Shown here: positions 52,646 through 61,386 of the stretch, one piece after another | Position numbering within the stretch: the first letter of the stretch is position 1 | How the letters are laid out: each line of letters begins with the position of its first letter | Assembly: GCA_965229765.1 (NCBI GenBank) | Contig: CBDDJT010000004.1 | Span: forward strand, 1,550,001-1,614,000 | Source: ASV31 sp965229765 | GTDB lineage: Bacteria; Pseudomonadota; Alphaproteobacteria; Rhodobacterales; Rhodobacteraceae | Direction of reading: 5' to 3' | Length of the DNA stretch: 64,000 bases | Made by a program: the position numbers and the translations under genes | Notes under the pieces: model-generated | What the model was told of the DNA's origin: nothing | Database searches by the model: none | The model's input: only the letters and a program-made list of their open reading frames with translations

Positions 52646-52714
52646 GCGGCCCCGGGGGCATTGAGCCCCCGGGGCCGCGTGCCTCCGGCGGGAGTATTTC
52701 CGAACAGAAGAAGC
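52646..52714 (+). repeat. Interspersed hairpin repeat, copy 2
   Basis: A perfect 14-base stem (GCGGCCCCGGGGGC ... GCCCCCGGGGCCGC, loop ATTGA, 52646-52678) is followed by the 37-base block 52678-52714, identical to copy 1 and in the same orientation. It lies between the start of the HisC-like gene and the stop of the DUF1992 gene. Confidence 0.85.
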
Positions 52715-52719
52715 GGGGG

Positions 52720-53055
52720 TCAGGCGCCCATGAAACGGCGGCGCGCCTCGCGGGCGATGTCGTAGCGTAGCTGCGCCTCGGCGAAGCGTTTCATGGCGGC
52801 GCGGCGGGCATCTGGATCGGTCTTGGCCTGCAGGGCCTGGCGGGCGGCCTCGACCTCTGCCTTGAGGCGGAGTTCCTGGGGCAGCGCGCCGTGTTCGGCC
52901 ATGATGCGGTAGCCGACCGCCTCTCCGGGGTCGACGAAGGCGGCCTCGGGGCGGTGGGGCAGGGGTTTGCCCTGACCCTGAAGGTGGTCGAGACGACCCT
53001 GCGCCTGGGCGGCGCGGATGCGGCGGTCGGCGAGCGTGTCCCAGCGGGTGGCCAT
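52720..53055 (-). CDS. DUF1992 (DnaJ-homologue C-type) protein
   Basis: A 111-residue soluble protein with the DUF1992 core: ADRRIRAAQAQGRLDHLQGQ, GKPLP and AVGYRIMAEHGALPQEL, then a basic helical tail. This domain is found alone or at the end of DnaJ-homologue C28 proteins; function unknown. It starts 9 bases after the valS stop on the same strand, so it is probably transcribed with valS. Confidence 0.92.
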   Translation of the reverse strand: MATRWDTLADRRIRAAQAQGRLDHLQGQGKPLPHRPEAAFVDPGEAVGYRIMAEHGALPQELRLKAEVEAARQALQAKTDPDARRAAMKRFAEAQLRYDIAREARRRFMGA

Positions 53056-53064
53056 GGGGCGATG

Positions 53065-55854
53065 TCAGCCCAGTTCGGCCAGCCGTTCGAGCGCGGCGGA
53101 GAGCTTGTCGGCCTCGTCCCGGCGCTGGGCGAGGTTGTCGCGGGTTTCCTCGACCACCTCTTCGGGGGCGCTTTCGACGAATTTCGGGTTCGAGAGCCGT
53201 CCGTTCAGGCCCGCGATCTCCTTGTCGAGCTTGGCCAGCGTCTTTTCCAGGCGCGCCTTTTCCTCGGCCACGTCGATGATGTCGGCCAGCGGCAGGCAGA
53301 GCGTGGCGCCGTCGAGCGCGATGGTGATGGCGCCCTTGGGGGCCGCGTCGGCGGCGTCGAGGCTGGCGACGCGCGCCAGCCGCTGGATCAGCGGCGCGTT
53401 GCGGTCCCAGGCGGTGCGGGCGGCCGCGTCCATGTCGAGGGTCAGCATGGGGATCTGAAGGCCGGCGGGGACATGCATCTGGGCGCGGGCCGAGCGGATC
53501 TCGTCGATGAGCGCGATGACCCAGCGCATCTCGCGCTCTGCGGCCGGATCGACGGAATTTGCGGCGGACAGCGTTTCGGGCCAGTCGGCGTGGACCAGCG
53601 GCTTGGCGCGGGCGGTGGTGGCGGACCAGAGGTCTTCGGTGATGAAGGGCATGAACGGGTGCAGAAGGATCATGCAGCGGTCCATCACCCAGCCCATCGT
53701 CGCGCGGGTTTCGGCCTGGATCGCGGGATCGTCCGAGGACAGGAGCGGCTTGGCAAATTCCACATACCAGTCGCAGACCTTGCCCCAGACGAAGGCGTAA
53801 AGCGCGTTGGCGGCGTCGTTGAAGCGGAAGGCGGTCAGCGCGGCGTCGACCTCTTCGCGGATGCGGGCGGTTTCGCCGAGGATCCAGCGGTTGGCGGTGG
53901 CAGTGGCCGCGGGCATGGCCGCGCCGTCGGTGTGGGTGTCGTAGACGCCGTTCATCTCGGCGAAGCGCACGGCGTTCCAGAGCTTGGTGCCGAAGTTGCG
54001 GTAGCCGGCGATGCGGGCGGTGGACAGCTTCAGGTCGCGGCCCATCGCGGCCATCGACGCGAGCGTGAAACGCACCGCGTCGGCGCCGAACTCGTCGATC
54101 AGTTCGATCGGGTCGAGCACGTTGCCGAGCGACTTGGACATCTTCTTGCCCTTCTCGTCGCGCACCAGCGCGTGGACATAGACGGTGTCGAAGGGTTTCT
54201 GGCCGACGACGGCGTATTGCATCATCATCATCCGGGCGACCCAGAAGAAGATGATGTCGAAGCCCGTCACCAGCACGTTGGTGGGGAAGTATTTCGCCAG
54301 TTCGGGCGTGTCGTTCGGCCAGCCGAGGGTGCCGATGGGCCAGAGACCCGAGGAGAACCAGGTGTCGAGGACGTCCGCGTCGCGGGTGAGCGTCTTGCCG
54401 GCGCCGGCCTGGGCCTGGGCCTCGGCCTCTGTCGCGGCACAGTAGTGGTTGCCTTCGTCGTCGTACCACACCGGGATCTGGTGGCCCCACCAGAGCTGGC
54501 GGCTGATGCACCAGGGCTCGATGTTTTCCAGCCAGTGGAAATACACCTTGGCGTCCTGTTCGGGCAGGATGCGGGTGTCGCCGTTGCGCACCGCGTCGAT
54601 GGCGGGCTGGACGACCTTGGCGGCGTCCACGAACCACTGGTCGGTAAGATAGGGTTCGATCGCGACCTTGGAGCGGTCGCCATGCGGGACCATGTGGCGG
54701 TCTTCGTCGATGCCGTCCAGCCAGCCCTCGTCGCGGGCGGTGGTGACGATCATGTCGCGCGCCTCGTAGCGGTCGGCGCCGTCGAACATCTGCACGCAGC
54801 GGGCGACGTCGTCGGCGGGGCAGTCGCGGGCGAAGTCGTCGTTGCCGGCCATCCACATGGCGGCGGTGGGCGTCATGACGTTGATCGCGGGCAGGCCGGT
54901 GCGTTCGCCCACGCCCCAGTCGTTGAAATCATGCGCGGGGGTGATCTTGACCGCGCCGGTGCCTTTTGTCGGATCCGCATAGGTGTCGGCGACGATCGGG
55001 ATGGACCGGCCGCAGAGCGGAAGTTTCACTTTCCTGCCAATCAGGTGCTTGTAGCGGTCGTCGTCGGGATGCACGGCGACGCCGGTGTCGCCCAGCATGG
55101 TTTCGGGGCGCGTCGTGGCGACGACAAGGTAATCCCTTTGTTCCCAGGCAGTTGGGGTGCCATCCTCATCGAATTCGATGGGGTGGTTATAGGTGGCGCC
55201 GTCTTCGAGCGCGTAGCGCAGGCGCCACATCTTGCCGTCGACCTCGACCTGTTCGACCTCGAGATCCGATATCGCGGTCTCGAAATGCGGATCCCAGTTC
55301 ACCAGCCGCTTGCCGCGGTAGATGTAGCCCTTGTGATACATGTCCACGAAGACGCGCAGCACGGCGTCGTGGAAGTTGCCCTCTTCCCCCTCGGGTGCGC
55401 CGGGGGCGCCGGACATGGTGAAGGCGTTGCGCGACCAGTCGCAGGAGGCGCCGAGACGCTTGAGCTGGTTGATGATGGTGCCGCCGGATTTCGTCTTTTG
55501 CTGCCAGACGAGGGCGGTGAAATCCTCTCGGCTGAAATCGGTGCGGCGCTTGCCGTCTTTCGCCAGTTCACGCTCGACGACCATCTGGGTGGCGATGCCG
55601 GCGTGGTCCTGGCCGGGCTGCCAGAGCGTGTCGAAGCCGCGCATCCGGTGCCAGCGGATCAGGATGTCCTGAAGCGTGTTGTTGAAGGCGTGGCCCATGT
55701 GCAGGCTGCCCGTCACGTTGGGCGGCGGGATCATGATGCAGAAGGTGTCTTCGCGCGAGGCGTTGGCCCCGGCGGCGAAGGCGCCGGCGTTTTCCCAGGC
55801 TTTATAGAGCCGGGTTTCGGCGGTGGCGGCGTCGAATGTCTTTTCCATGGGCAT
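53065..55854 (-). CDS. valS: Valyl-tRNA synthetase
   Basis: A 929-residue class I synthetase. The HIGH motif reads HMGH in NVTGSLHMGHAFNNT and KMSKS is in GKKMSKSLGNVLDP. The editing domain lies between, the anticodon-binding domain follows, and a C-terminal coiled coil (VAEEKARLEKTLAKLDKEIA onward) closes the protein as usual. ATG 55854 or 55848 could be the start (MPMEKTF or MEKTF); the first is taken because related proteins begin this way. A non-conserved upstream extension exists in frame and is rejected. Confidence 0.97.
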   Translation of the reverse strand: MPMEKTFDAATAETRLYKAWENAGAFAAGANASREDTFCIMIPPPNVTGSLHMGHAFNNTLQDILIRWHRMRGFDTLWQPGQDHAGIATQMVVERELAKDGKRRTDFSREDFTALVWQQKTKSGGTIINQLKRLGASCDWSRNAFTMSGAPGAPEGEEGNFHDAVLRVFVDMYHKGYIYRGKRLVNWDPHFETAISDLEVEQVEVDGKMWRLRYALEDGATYNHPIEFDEDGTPTAWEQRDYLVVATTRPETMLGDTGVAVHPDDDRYKHLIGRKVKLPLCGRSIPIVADTYADPTKGTGAVKITPAHDFNDWGVGERTGLPAINVMTPTAAMWMAGNDDFARDCPADDVARCVQMFDGADRYEARDMIVTTARDEGWLDGIDEDRHMVPHGDRSKVAIEPYLTDQWFVDAAKVVQPAIDAVRNGDTRILPEQDAKVYFHWLENIEPWCISRQLWWGHQIPVWYDDEGNHYCAATEAEAQAQAGAGKTLTRDADVLDTWFSSGLWPIGTLGWPNDTPELAKYFPTNVLVTGFDIIFFWVARMMMMQYAVVGQKPFDTVYVHALVRDEKGKKMSKSLGNVLDPIELIDEFGADAVRFTLASMAAMGRDLKLSTARIAGYRNFGTKLWNAVRFAEMNGVYDTHTDGAAMPAATATANRWILGETARIREEVDAALTAFRFNDAANALYAFVWGKVCDWYVEFAKPLLSSDDPAIQAETRATMGWVMDRCMILLHPFMPFITEDLWSATTARAKPLVHADWPETLSAANSVDPAAEREMRWVIALIDEIRSARAQMHVPAGLQIPMLTLDMDAAARTAWDRNAPLIQRLARVASLDAADAAPKGAITIALDGATLCLPLADIIDVAEEKARLEKTLAKLDKEIAGLNGRLSNPKFVESAPEEVVEETRDNLAQRRDEADKLSAALERLAELG

Positions 55855-55999
55855 CGCGGGCGGTCCCGATCCGTCTGAGGTTCGCGGCCCGAGATAGCGA
55901 AGCGCGGCGGAAAGGGAAAGGGCCGCACCGGGTTTACACTGCTTGGGCAAGGGCTAATGTCGCGGGGAACCGGAACGCGGCAGCGCGAAGAGGCATCCA

Positions 56000-58297
56000 A
56001 TGGACAAGTTCGGAAAGAGCCAACCCGTAAAGCGGGTGGAAGACGTGCGGTTGCTGACCGGCGCGGGACAATACGTGGACGACATCGCGCCCGAGGGCGC
56101 GCTGGTGGCCTACGTGCTGCGCAGCCAGGTGGCGCATGGCGAGATTACCACGCTGGACGTGGAGGCGGCGCGCGAGGCCGAGGGCGTGCACCTTGTGCTG
56201 ACGGCCGCCGATTTCGAGGCGGCGGGGATCGACATGGGAATGACCGCCACGATCATCCGCAACCGCGACGGCAGCAAGGCGGCGGCGCCAGAGCGTCCGT
56301 TCCTTGCACGCGGGCGTGTGCGTTTCGTGGGAGAGCCGATCGCGGTGGTGGTGGCCGAGACGATGGCGCAGGCCAAGGACGCGGCGGAGCTGATCGAGCT
56401 GGACATCGCGGATCTGGAGCCTTGGGTGACGGTGGCGCCGGGGGGCACCGCGATTCACCCCGAGGCCCCCGACAACCTTGCCTTCGACTGGGGGCTGGGC
56501 GACGAGGCGGCGACCGAGGCGGCGCTGGCCGGGTCGGCCCATGTGGTGGAAATGGAGATCGCTGACAACCGGATCATCGTGAATTCGATGGAGCCGCGCG
56601 GCGCCTGGGCGGAATGGACGGACGGGCGGGTTCACCTGTGTTTCGGCGGACAGGGTGTCTGGGACATGAAGAGGGAACTGGCCCGCGCCTATCACCTCGA
56701 CCCCGAGTCGGTGCGCGTGACCAACCCCGACGTGGGCGGCGGCTTTGGCATGAAGGGGATGCCCTACCCGGAGTACTTCATGCTGCCCGAGGCCGCGCGC
56801 CGCACCGGTCGGCCCGTGCGCTGGATGTCCGAACGGACCGAGGCGATGTTGTCGGACAATGCCGGGCGTGACCTGATGCACAAGACCTGGCTGGGGTTCG
56901 ATGACGATTTCCGGCTGACCGCCTACCGGGTGGACACGGTCTGCAACCTTGGGGCCTACAATTCGAACTTTGCGCAGGCGATCCAGACGAACCTTTTCTC
57001 GAAGGTCATGACGGGGACCTATACGCTTCAGACGGTATTCGCCAACACCAAGGGTATCTTCACCAACACGACGCAGGTGGACGCCTATCGCGGGGCCGGG
57101 CGTCCCGAGGCGATCTATGCGCTGGAACGGTCGATGGACAACGCCGCGCGGGTGCTGGGGGTCGATCCCTGGGAGCTTCGCCGGCGCAACTTCATCGCGC
57201 CCGACAGCTTTCCCTACTCTACCCCCGGCGGGGTGACCTATGACGTGGGCGAGTTCGCGCGCGTGCTTGCGCGGGTAGAAGCCGAAAGCGACAGGGCCGG
57301 TTTTGCCGCGCGCAAGGCGGCGTCGGCGGGCCAGGGCAAGCTGCGGGGCGTTGGTCTGTGCTATTACATCGAATCGATCCTCGGCGATCCGACCGAGCAT
57401 GTGAAAGTGATCTTCAACGACGATGGCACGGCCAGCATTCACGTTGGCACCCAGTCGAACGGGCAGGGGCACGAAACGGTCTTTGCGCAGTTCCTGTCCG
57501 ACCAGACGGGAATCCCGGCCGAGAAGATCTCGGTGATCCAGGGCGACAGCGACCTGATTGCGGCGGGCGGTGGCACCGGGGGTTCTCGGTCGGTCACGGT
57601 GCAGAACACGGTCACGCTCAAGGCTGTGGCCACGATGGTGACGGCCTATTCTGAGTTCCTTGCCGGCGAGATGGGGGTCGACGCGGCGGACGTGCAGTTC
57701 GATGACGTGACCTTCCGTGCCGAGGGATCGAACATGACGCCGACCTTCCTTGAAGCCGCCGAGATGGCGCGGGCGGCGGGGCGCGAGGACCTGCTGTCGT
57801 TTTCCGAGACCCACACGCTGGAGGCGCGGTCGTTTCCGAACGGCGCGCATGTGGCCGAGGTCGAGATAGACCCTGATACGGGCGTGATGGCGGTGGTGAA
57901 ATACACCGTCACCGACGATTTCGGGAACCTGATCAATCCCATGCTGGCCGAGGGGCAGGTGCATGGCGGCGTGGTGCAGGGCATCGGTCAGGCCCTGACA
58001 GAGCATGTGGTCTATGACGCCGACGGCCAGCTTCTGACGGCCACCTTCATGGATTACGGGATGCCGCGCGCCGACGACGTGCCGACCATCGCCTTCACCA
58101 CCGAAGCGGTGCCGTCCGTCTACAACCCGATGGGCATGAAGGGCTGCGGCGAGGCCGGCACCGTGGGTGCGCTGGCCGCCGTGGCCAACGCGGTGCTGGA
58201 CGCGGTCTGGGAAGACGGAATCCGGCAGGTGGACATGCCCTTTACTCCGGCGCGGGTGTGGGCGCTTCTGAAAGACAGGCCGATTGCGGCTGAGTGA
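56000..58297 (+). CDS. Molybdenum hydroxylase large subunit (XDH/CoxL form II family)
   Basis: A 765-residue molybdopterin-cytosine-dinucleotide-binding large subunit. VKRVEDVRLLTGAGQYVDDI is the family start, NPDVGGGFGMKG the first cofactor loop, AYRGAGRPEA the active-site loop of form II (form I CO dehydrogenases have AYxCSFR), and GCGEAGTVGA holds the catalytic Glu. Partner medium (FAD) and small (2Fe-2S) subunits are not adjacent on either side, so it is an orphan here. The substrate could be a heterocycle or aldehyde; CO oxidation is unlikely. AGAGG precedes ATG 56000. Confidence 0.93.
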   Translation: MDKFGKSQPVKRVEDVRLLTGAGQYVDDIAPEGALVAYVLRSQVAHGEITTLDVEAAREAEGVHLVLTAADFEAAGIDMGMTATIIRNRDGSKAAAPERPFLARGRVRFVGEPIAVVVAETMAQAKDAAELIELDIADLEPWVTVAPGGTAIHPEAPDNLAFDWGLGDEAATEAALAGSAHVVEMEIADNRIIVNSMEPRGAWAEWTDGRVHLCFGGQGVWDMKRELARAYHLDPESVRVTNPDVGGGFGMKGMPYPEYFMLPEAARRTGRPVRWMSERTEAMLSDNAGRDLMHKTWLGFDDDFRLTAYRVDTVCNLGAYNSNFAQAIQTNLFSKVMTGTYTLQTVFANTKGIFTNTTQVDAYRGAGRPEAIYALERSMDNAARVLGVDPWELRRRNFIAPDSFPYSTPGGVTYDVGEFARVLARVEAESDRAGFAARKAASAGQGKLRGVGLCYYIESILGDPTEHVKVIFNDDGTASIHVGTQSNGQGHETVFAQFLSDQTGIPAEKISVIQGDSDLIAAGGGTGGSRSVTVQNTVTLKAVATMVTAYSEFLAGEMGVDAADVQFDDVTFRAEGSNMTPTFLEAAEMARAAGREDLLSFSETHTLEARSFPNGAHVAEVEIDPDTGVMAVVKYTVTDDFGNLINPMLAEGQVHGGVVQGIGQALTEHVVYDADGQLLTATFMDYGMPRADDVPTIAFTTEAVPSVYNPMGMKGCGEAGTVGALAAVANAVLDAVWEDGIRQVDMPFTPARVWALLKDRPIAAE

Positions 58298-59324
58298 CAG
58301 GATACGGGCCTGGCTTTGGCTGGGCCCGCGGGTCGAGACCACACCCGCAACGCTGACGCGTGGCAGGGTCGATCATGTCATCATCCTTGACGGCACGTTG
58401 TCGTCGCTGGCCCCGGGGCGGGAGACCAACGCGGGGCTTCTCTACAAGCTGCTGAGCGAGGTGGCGGGGCGGCACCGGCTGTCGCTGCGGTATGAGGCGG
58501 GGGTGCAGTGGGACAGCTGGACCAACACCCGCGATGTGATCGAGGGGCGCGGCATCAACCGGCAGATCCGGCGGGCCTACGGGTTTCTTGCCTCGCGCTA
58601 TCGGCCCGGCGACAGGATCTACCTGTTCGGCTATTCGCGCGGGGCTTATGCGGTGCGCTCGCTGGCGGGGTTCATCGGGGCCGTGGGGCTTCTGCGGGCC
58701 GAAAAGGCCACCGTGCGCAACATCCGGCTGCTTTATCGCGGCTACCAGACGGGGCGGATGAGCCCGGTTCTTGCGGGATTTTCCGAGCGGCACTGCCACC
58801 CCGAGGCAGAGATCGAGATGGTCGGGGTCTGGGACACCGTCAAGGCGCTGGGCCTGCGTGCGCCGGTAATCTGGCGTTGGGCCGATGCGGCGCATGAGTT
58901 CCATGACCACCATCTGAACCGGCATGTGAAGCGCGGCTATCACGCGCTGGCGCTGGACGAGACGCGAGAGGCGTTCGCGCCGGTGATGTGGGCGACCGAT
59001 CCCGACTGGTGCGGCGAGATGGAACAGGTCTGGTTTCGCGGCACGCATGGCGACATCGGCGGGCAATTGGGCGGGTACGATGCGGCCCGGCCGCTGGCCA
59101 ACATCCCGCTTGTCTGGATGCTGGAGCGGGCGGCGGCCTGCGGCCTGCCGTTGCCGCAGGGCGGCGCGGCGCGGTTTCCGCTGGATGCGGGCGCGCCCTC
59201 GGTCGGGACATGGCGGGGCTGGGGGAAATTCTTTGTGGCGCGGCGGTGGCGCGTGCCGTTGCGCGACCCGTCAGAGGCGCTGCATTCCAGCGTGGCGGGC
59301 GCTCAGGCCGGGGTCGCCGTATAG
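58284..59324 (+). CDS. DUF2235 alpha/beta-hydrolase-like protein
   Basis: A 346-residue protein of the DUF2235 family (Tle1-like fold). VDHVIILDGTLSS and RYEAGVQWDSWT match the N-terminal strands, and the nucleophile elbow GYSRG has Ser118; VGVWDTVKALGL and WFRGTHGDIGG supply the Asp and His region. Some DUF2235 proteins are type VI secretion phospholipases, but no VgrG, Hcp or immunity gene is near and no transmembrane or export signal is seen, so a housekeeping hydrolase is likelier. TTG start overlaps the end of the molybdoenzyme gene by 14 bases. It converges on the next GNAT gene with a 22-base overlap. Confidence 0.88.
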   Translation: MRLSDRIRAWLWLGPRVETTPATLTRGRVDHVIILDGTLSSLAPGRETNAGLLYKLLSEVAGRHRLSLRYEAGVQWDSWTNTRDVIEGRGINRQIRRAYGFLASRYRPGDRIYLFGYSRGAYAVRSLAGFIGAVGLLRAEKATVRNIRLLYRGYQTGRMSPVLAGFSERHCHPEAEIEMVGVWDTVKALGLRAPVIWRWADAAHEFHDHHLNRHVKRGYHALALDETREAFAPVMWATDPDWCGEMEQVWFRGTHGDIGGQLGGYDAARPLANIPLVWMLERAAACGLPLPQGGAARFPLDAGAPSVGTWRGWGKFFVARRWRVPLRDPSEALHSSVAGAQAGVAV

Positions 59325-59836
59325 ACGATGTGCCGCGACAGCCGATGTCCGGCCGGAATGGCGGGGTGGTCGAAGTCCAAGTCAGGTGTCCGGGCCATGC
59401 CGAGGCGTTGCATGACCTTCGCGGAGGCGGCGTTCGTCGTTGTGGTGAAGGCCACGATCCGGTCCAGTCCAAGCACGCTGAACCCGTACGCCAGCCATGC
59501 GCGCCCGGCCTCTGTCGCATAACCCTGGCCCCAGGCGGCGGGGGTCAGGCGCCAGCCGATTTCGGTGGCAGGCGTCCAGGGCAGGGGCGCCTGAAACAGG
59601 CTGAGGCCGGCCATGCCGATCAGGGCGCCGTCGCTGCGGCGTTCGATGGCGGCAAAGCCATAGCCGGTGCGATCCACCGAGGCGGAGATGCGGTCGAGAA
59701 ATTCGGCGGTCTTCTCTCGCGTCATGGGCGACAGGAAATGCGCCATGACGGCGGGGTCGGCGTTGATCGCCGCGAAAGCGTCCAGGTCATTGGGAGCGAA
59801 GGGCCGCAGGATCAGGCGTTCGGTTTCGATCCGCAT
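59303..59836 (-). CDS. RimJ/RimL-type N-acetyltransferase
   Basis: A 177-residue GNAT: ETERLILRPFAPNDLDAF at the start, IGWRLTPAAWGQGYATEA (acetyl-CoA loop) and TNAASAKVMQRLGM near the end. Target unknown. Its 3' end overlaps that of the DUF2235 gene on the opposite strand by 22 bases. The thioesterase gene lies 4 bases upstream on the same strand, so both are likely co-transcribed. Confidence 0.92.
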   Translation of the reverse strand: MRIETERLILRPFAPNDLDAFAAINADPAVMAHFLSPMTREKTAEFLDRISASVDRTGYGFAAIERRSDGALIGMAGLSLFQAPLPWTPATEIGWRLTPAAWGQGYATEAGRAWLAYGFSVLGLDRIVAFTTTTNAASAKVMQRLGMARTPDLDFDHPAIPAGHRLSRHIVYTATPA

Positions 59837-59840
59837 GGGG

Positions 59841-60329
59841 CTAACGCGGCTGAAGGACGATGCAGGTGGTCGATCCGGTGGCGTAAAGCCGGCTGTCCTC
59901 GGCCCCCCGGATCTCTCCGTTCGCGACGGCGGTGGAGCGGCCTGCGTGCTGCACCGTGGACGAGGCGACGATTTCCAAGCCGTAGGGGATCGGGCGGGTG
60001 ATGTTGATCTTGTATTCCAGCGTCGTGTAGGCCGCCCCCGCCGGAAGGCAGGTCATCACCGCGCAGCCCATCGCGCTGTCGAGAAGGGTGCCGTACCAGC
60101 CGCCGTGGACCGTGCCCATGGGGTTCGACATCTCGAATCCCGGCGCGCCACGAAAGGTGACGTATCCTTCTTCGACGGTGTCGAGGCGGTAGTTCAAAAG
60201 CCCCGCGATGGGCGCCCCGGCGATGCGGCCTTCCAGAATCGCGCGCATGATATCAAGCCCCGACATGTCGCGAAGCTGTTCCTGCGTGGCAAGCTGGTCG
60301 GGCGAGGTGGCGGCGAACTGCTCTGTCAT
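59841..60329 (-). CDS. PaaI-type hotdog thioesterase
   Basis: A 162-residue acyl-CoA thioesterase-like protein. The hotdog helix segment NPMGTVHGGWYGTLLDSAMG holds the conserved HGG and Asp, followed by TTLEYKINITRPIPYG. PaaI-type enzymes release CoA from stalled aryl- or acyl-CoA. The ATG at 60329 begins the family-like part; the frame runs further upstream into sequence that is not conserved. metF is on the same strand about 95 bases upstream. Confidence 0.9.
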   Translation of the reverse strand: MTEQFAATSPDQLATQEQLRDMSGLDIMRAILEGRIAGAPIAGLLNYRLDTVEEGYVTFRGAPGFEMSNPMGTVHGGWYGTLLDSAMGCAVMTCLPAGAAYTTLEYKINITRPIPYGLEIVASSTVQHAGRSTAVANGEIRGAEDSRLYATGSTTCIVLQPR

Positions 60330-60424
60330 GAGGCCGTGTAGCTCTTGCGCGGCGGCATTCAAAGTGCGAAACGCCCGGCCCCTTTCAGGATCCGCGCGCG
60401 GGGCGCAGCGGGGTGTGGCAGGTG

Positions 60425-61291
60425 TCAGGCCACGTCGCGCAGGGTCACCTCTGGTGTCACGCCAAGGGCATGGCAGACGTCGCGCGTCAGCGAGGGCTTG
60501 TTCAGCGTGTAGAAGTGCAGCCGGTCGACGCCGCCGTCGATCAGGTCGCTGCACAGCTCGGTGCAAAGCGCGGTGGCCAGAAGATCGTGGCGGCCGTCCC
60601 GCACGGCCTTTTCAAACGCGTCCGAGACCCAGCCCGGCACGTGCGCGCCGCAGCGGGCGGCGAATTTCGCGACGCCGGACCAGTTTTCGATCGGCAGGAT
60701 GCCGGGGATGATCGGGGCGTCGATGCCGGCGGCCGCGCAGGCGTCGCGGAAGCGGAAGAAGGTGTCGGCCTCGAAGAAGAACTGGGTGATCGCGCTGCCC
60801 GCGCCGGCGTCGATCTTGCGCTTGAGATAGGCGACGTCGGCGTCGAGGCTTTCGGCCTCTGGGTGCGGATCGGGGTAGGCGCCGACGCGCAGGTGGAACT
60901 TGCCGGTTTCGGCGAGCGCCTCGATCAGTTCGACCGAGTTGGCGAAGCCGTCCGCATGGGGGGTGAAGCGGCCCGCGCCCTTGGGCGGGTCGCCGCGCAG
61001 GGCCACGATTTCTGTCACGCCGGCCTCTGCATAACGGTCCGCGATTTCAAGCGTTTCGGCGCGGGTTGCGTTCACGCAGGTCAGGTGAGCCGCGACGTTC
61101 AGCCCGTAGTGCTTGTGGATGGTCGCGACCGCTTCGTGCGTCAGGTCGCGGGTGGTGCCGCCGGCGCCGTAGGTGACGGAAACGAAATCGGGGTTCAGCG
61201 GTGCGAGCGTCTGTACAGTGTCCCAAAGGCGGAACGAGGCGTCCAGCGACTGGGGTGGGAAGAATTCGAACGAAATGCGGGGCGCGGTCAT
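60425..61291 (-). CDS. metF: Methylenetetrahydrofolate reductase
   Basis: A 288-residue FAD TIM-barrel enzyme that makes 5-methyl-tetrahydrofolate for methionine synthesis. ISFEFFPPQS with the substrate Glu, VTYGAGGTTRD, ALRGDPPKGAG and SAITQFFFEADTF are all diagnostic. Length is typical of bacterial MetF. It diverges from metR with a 95-base shared region that contains a palindrome, an arrangement like metR/metE in enterobacteria and consistent with MetR control. The homocysteine methyltransferase at the window end is in the same pathway. Confidence 0.97.
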   Translation of the reverse strand: MTAPRISFEFFPPQSLDASFRLWDTVQTLAPLNPDFVSVTYGAGGTTRDLTHEAVATIHKHYGLNVAAHLTCVNATRAETLEIADRYAEAGVTEIVALRGDPPKGAGRFTPHADGFANSVELIEALAETGKFHLRVGAYPDPHPEAESLDADVAYLKRKIDAGAGSAITQFFFEADTFFRFRDACAAAGIDAPIIPGILPIENWSGVAKFAARCGAHVPGWVSDAFEKAVRDGRHDLLATALCTELCSDLIDGGVDRLHFYTLNKPSLTRDVCHALGVTPEVTLRDVA

Positions 61292-61354
61292 CTGGGGCGA
61301 TCCTTGCTGGGTTGACCGCTTGTCCCATGGGCCGCGGTGTGAGACAAATTCATA

Positions 61355-61368
61355 ATCTTCAAGAAGAT
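61355..61368. promoter_or_regulatory. Palindrome in the metF-metR divergent region
   Basis: ATCTTC-AA-GAAGAT is an interrupted palindrome with perfect 6-base arms, located 19 bases before the metR start and 64 bases before the metF start. It is the best candidate for the MetR site, though it differs from the enterobacterial TGAA-N5-TTCA consensus. Confidence 0.4.
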
Positions 61369-61386
61369 CATGAGCGGCGGTTGAAT

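Noticed and set aside
52891..55878. A 995-codon rightward open frame
   Set aside because: It lies exactly antisense to valS, whose HMGH and KMSKS motifs are plain; the translation is Val/Gly/His/Arg-rich without any domain. Long antisense frames are common at this GC content.
58284..59324. Type VI secretion effector-immunity pair
   Set aside because: The neighbours are a molybdoenzyme and an acetyltransferase; no VgrG, PAAR, adaptor or small membrane immunity gene is present.
61292..61386. Possible SAM riboswitch before metF
   Set aside because: The 95-base region is too short for a divergent promoter plus aptamer and shows no SAM-I or SAM-II core; a LysR-type site is a better explanation.
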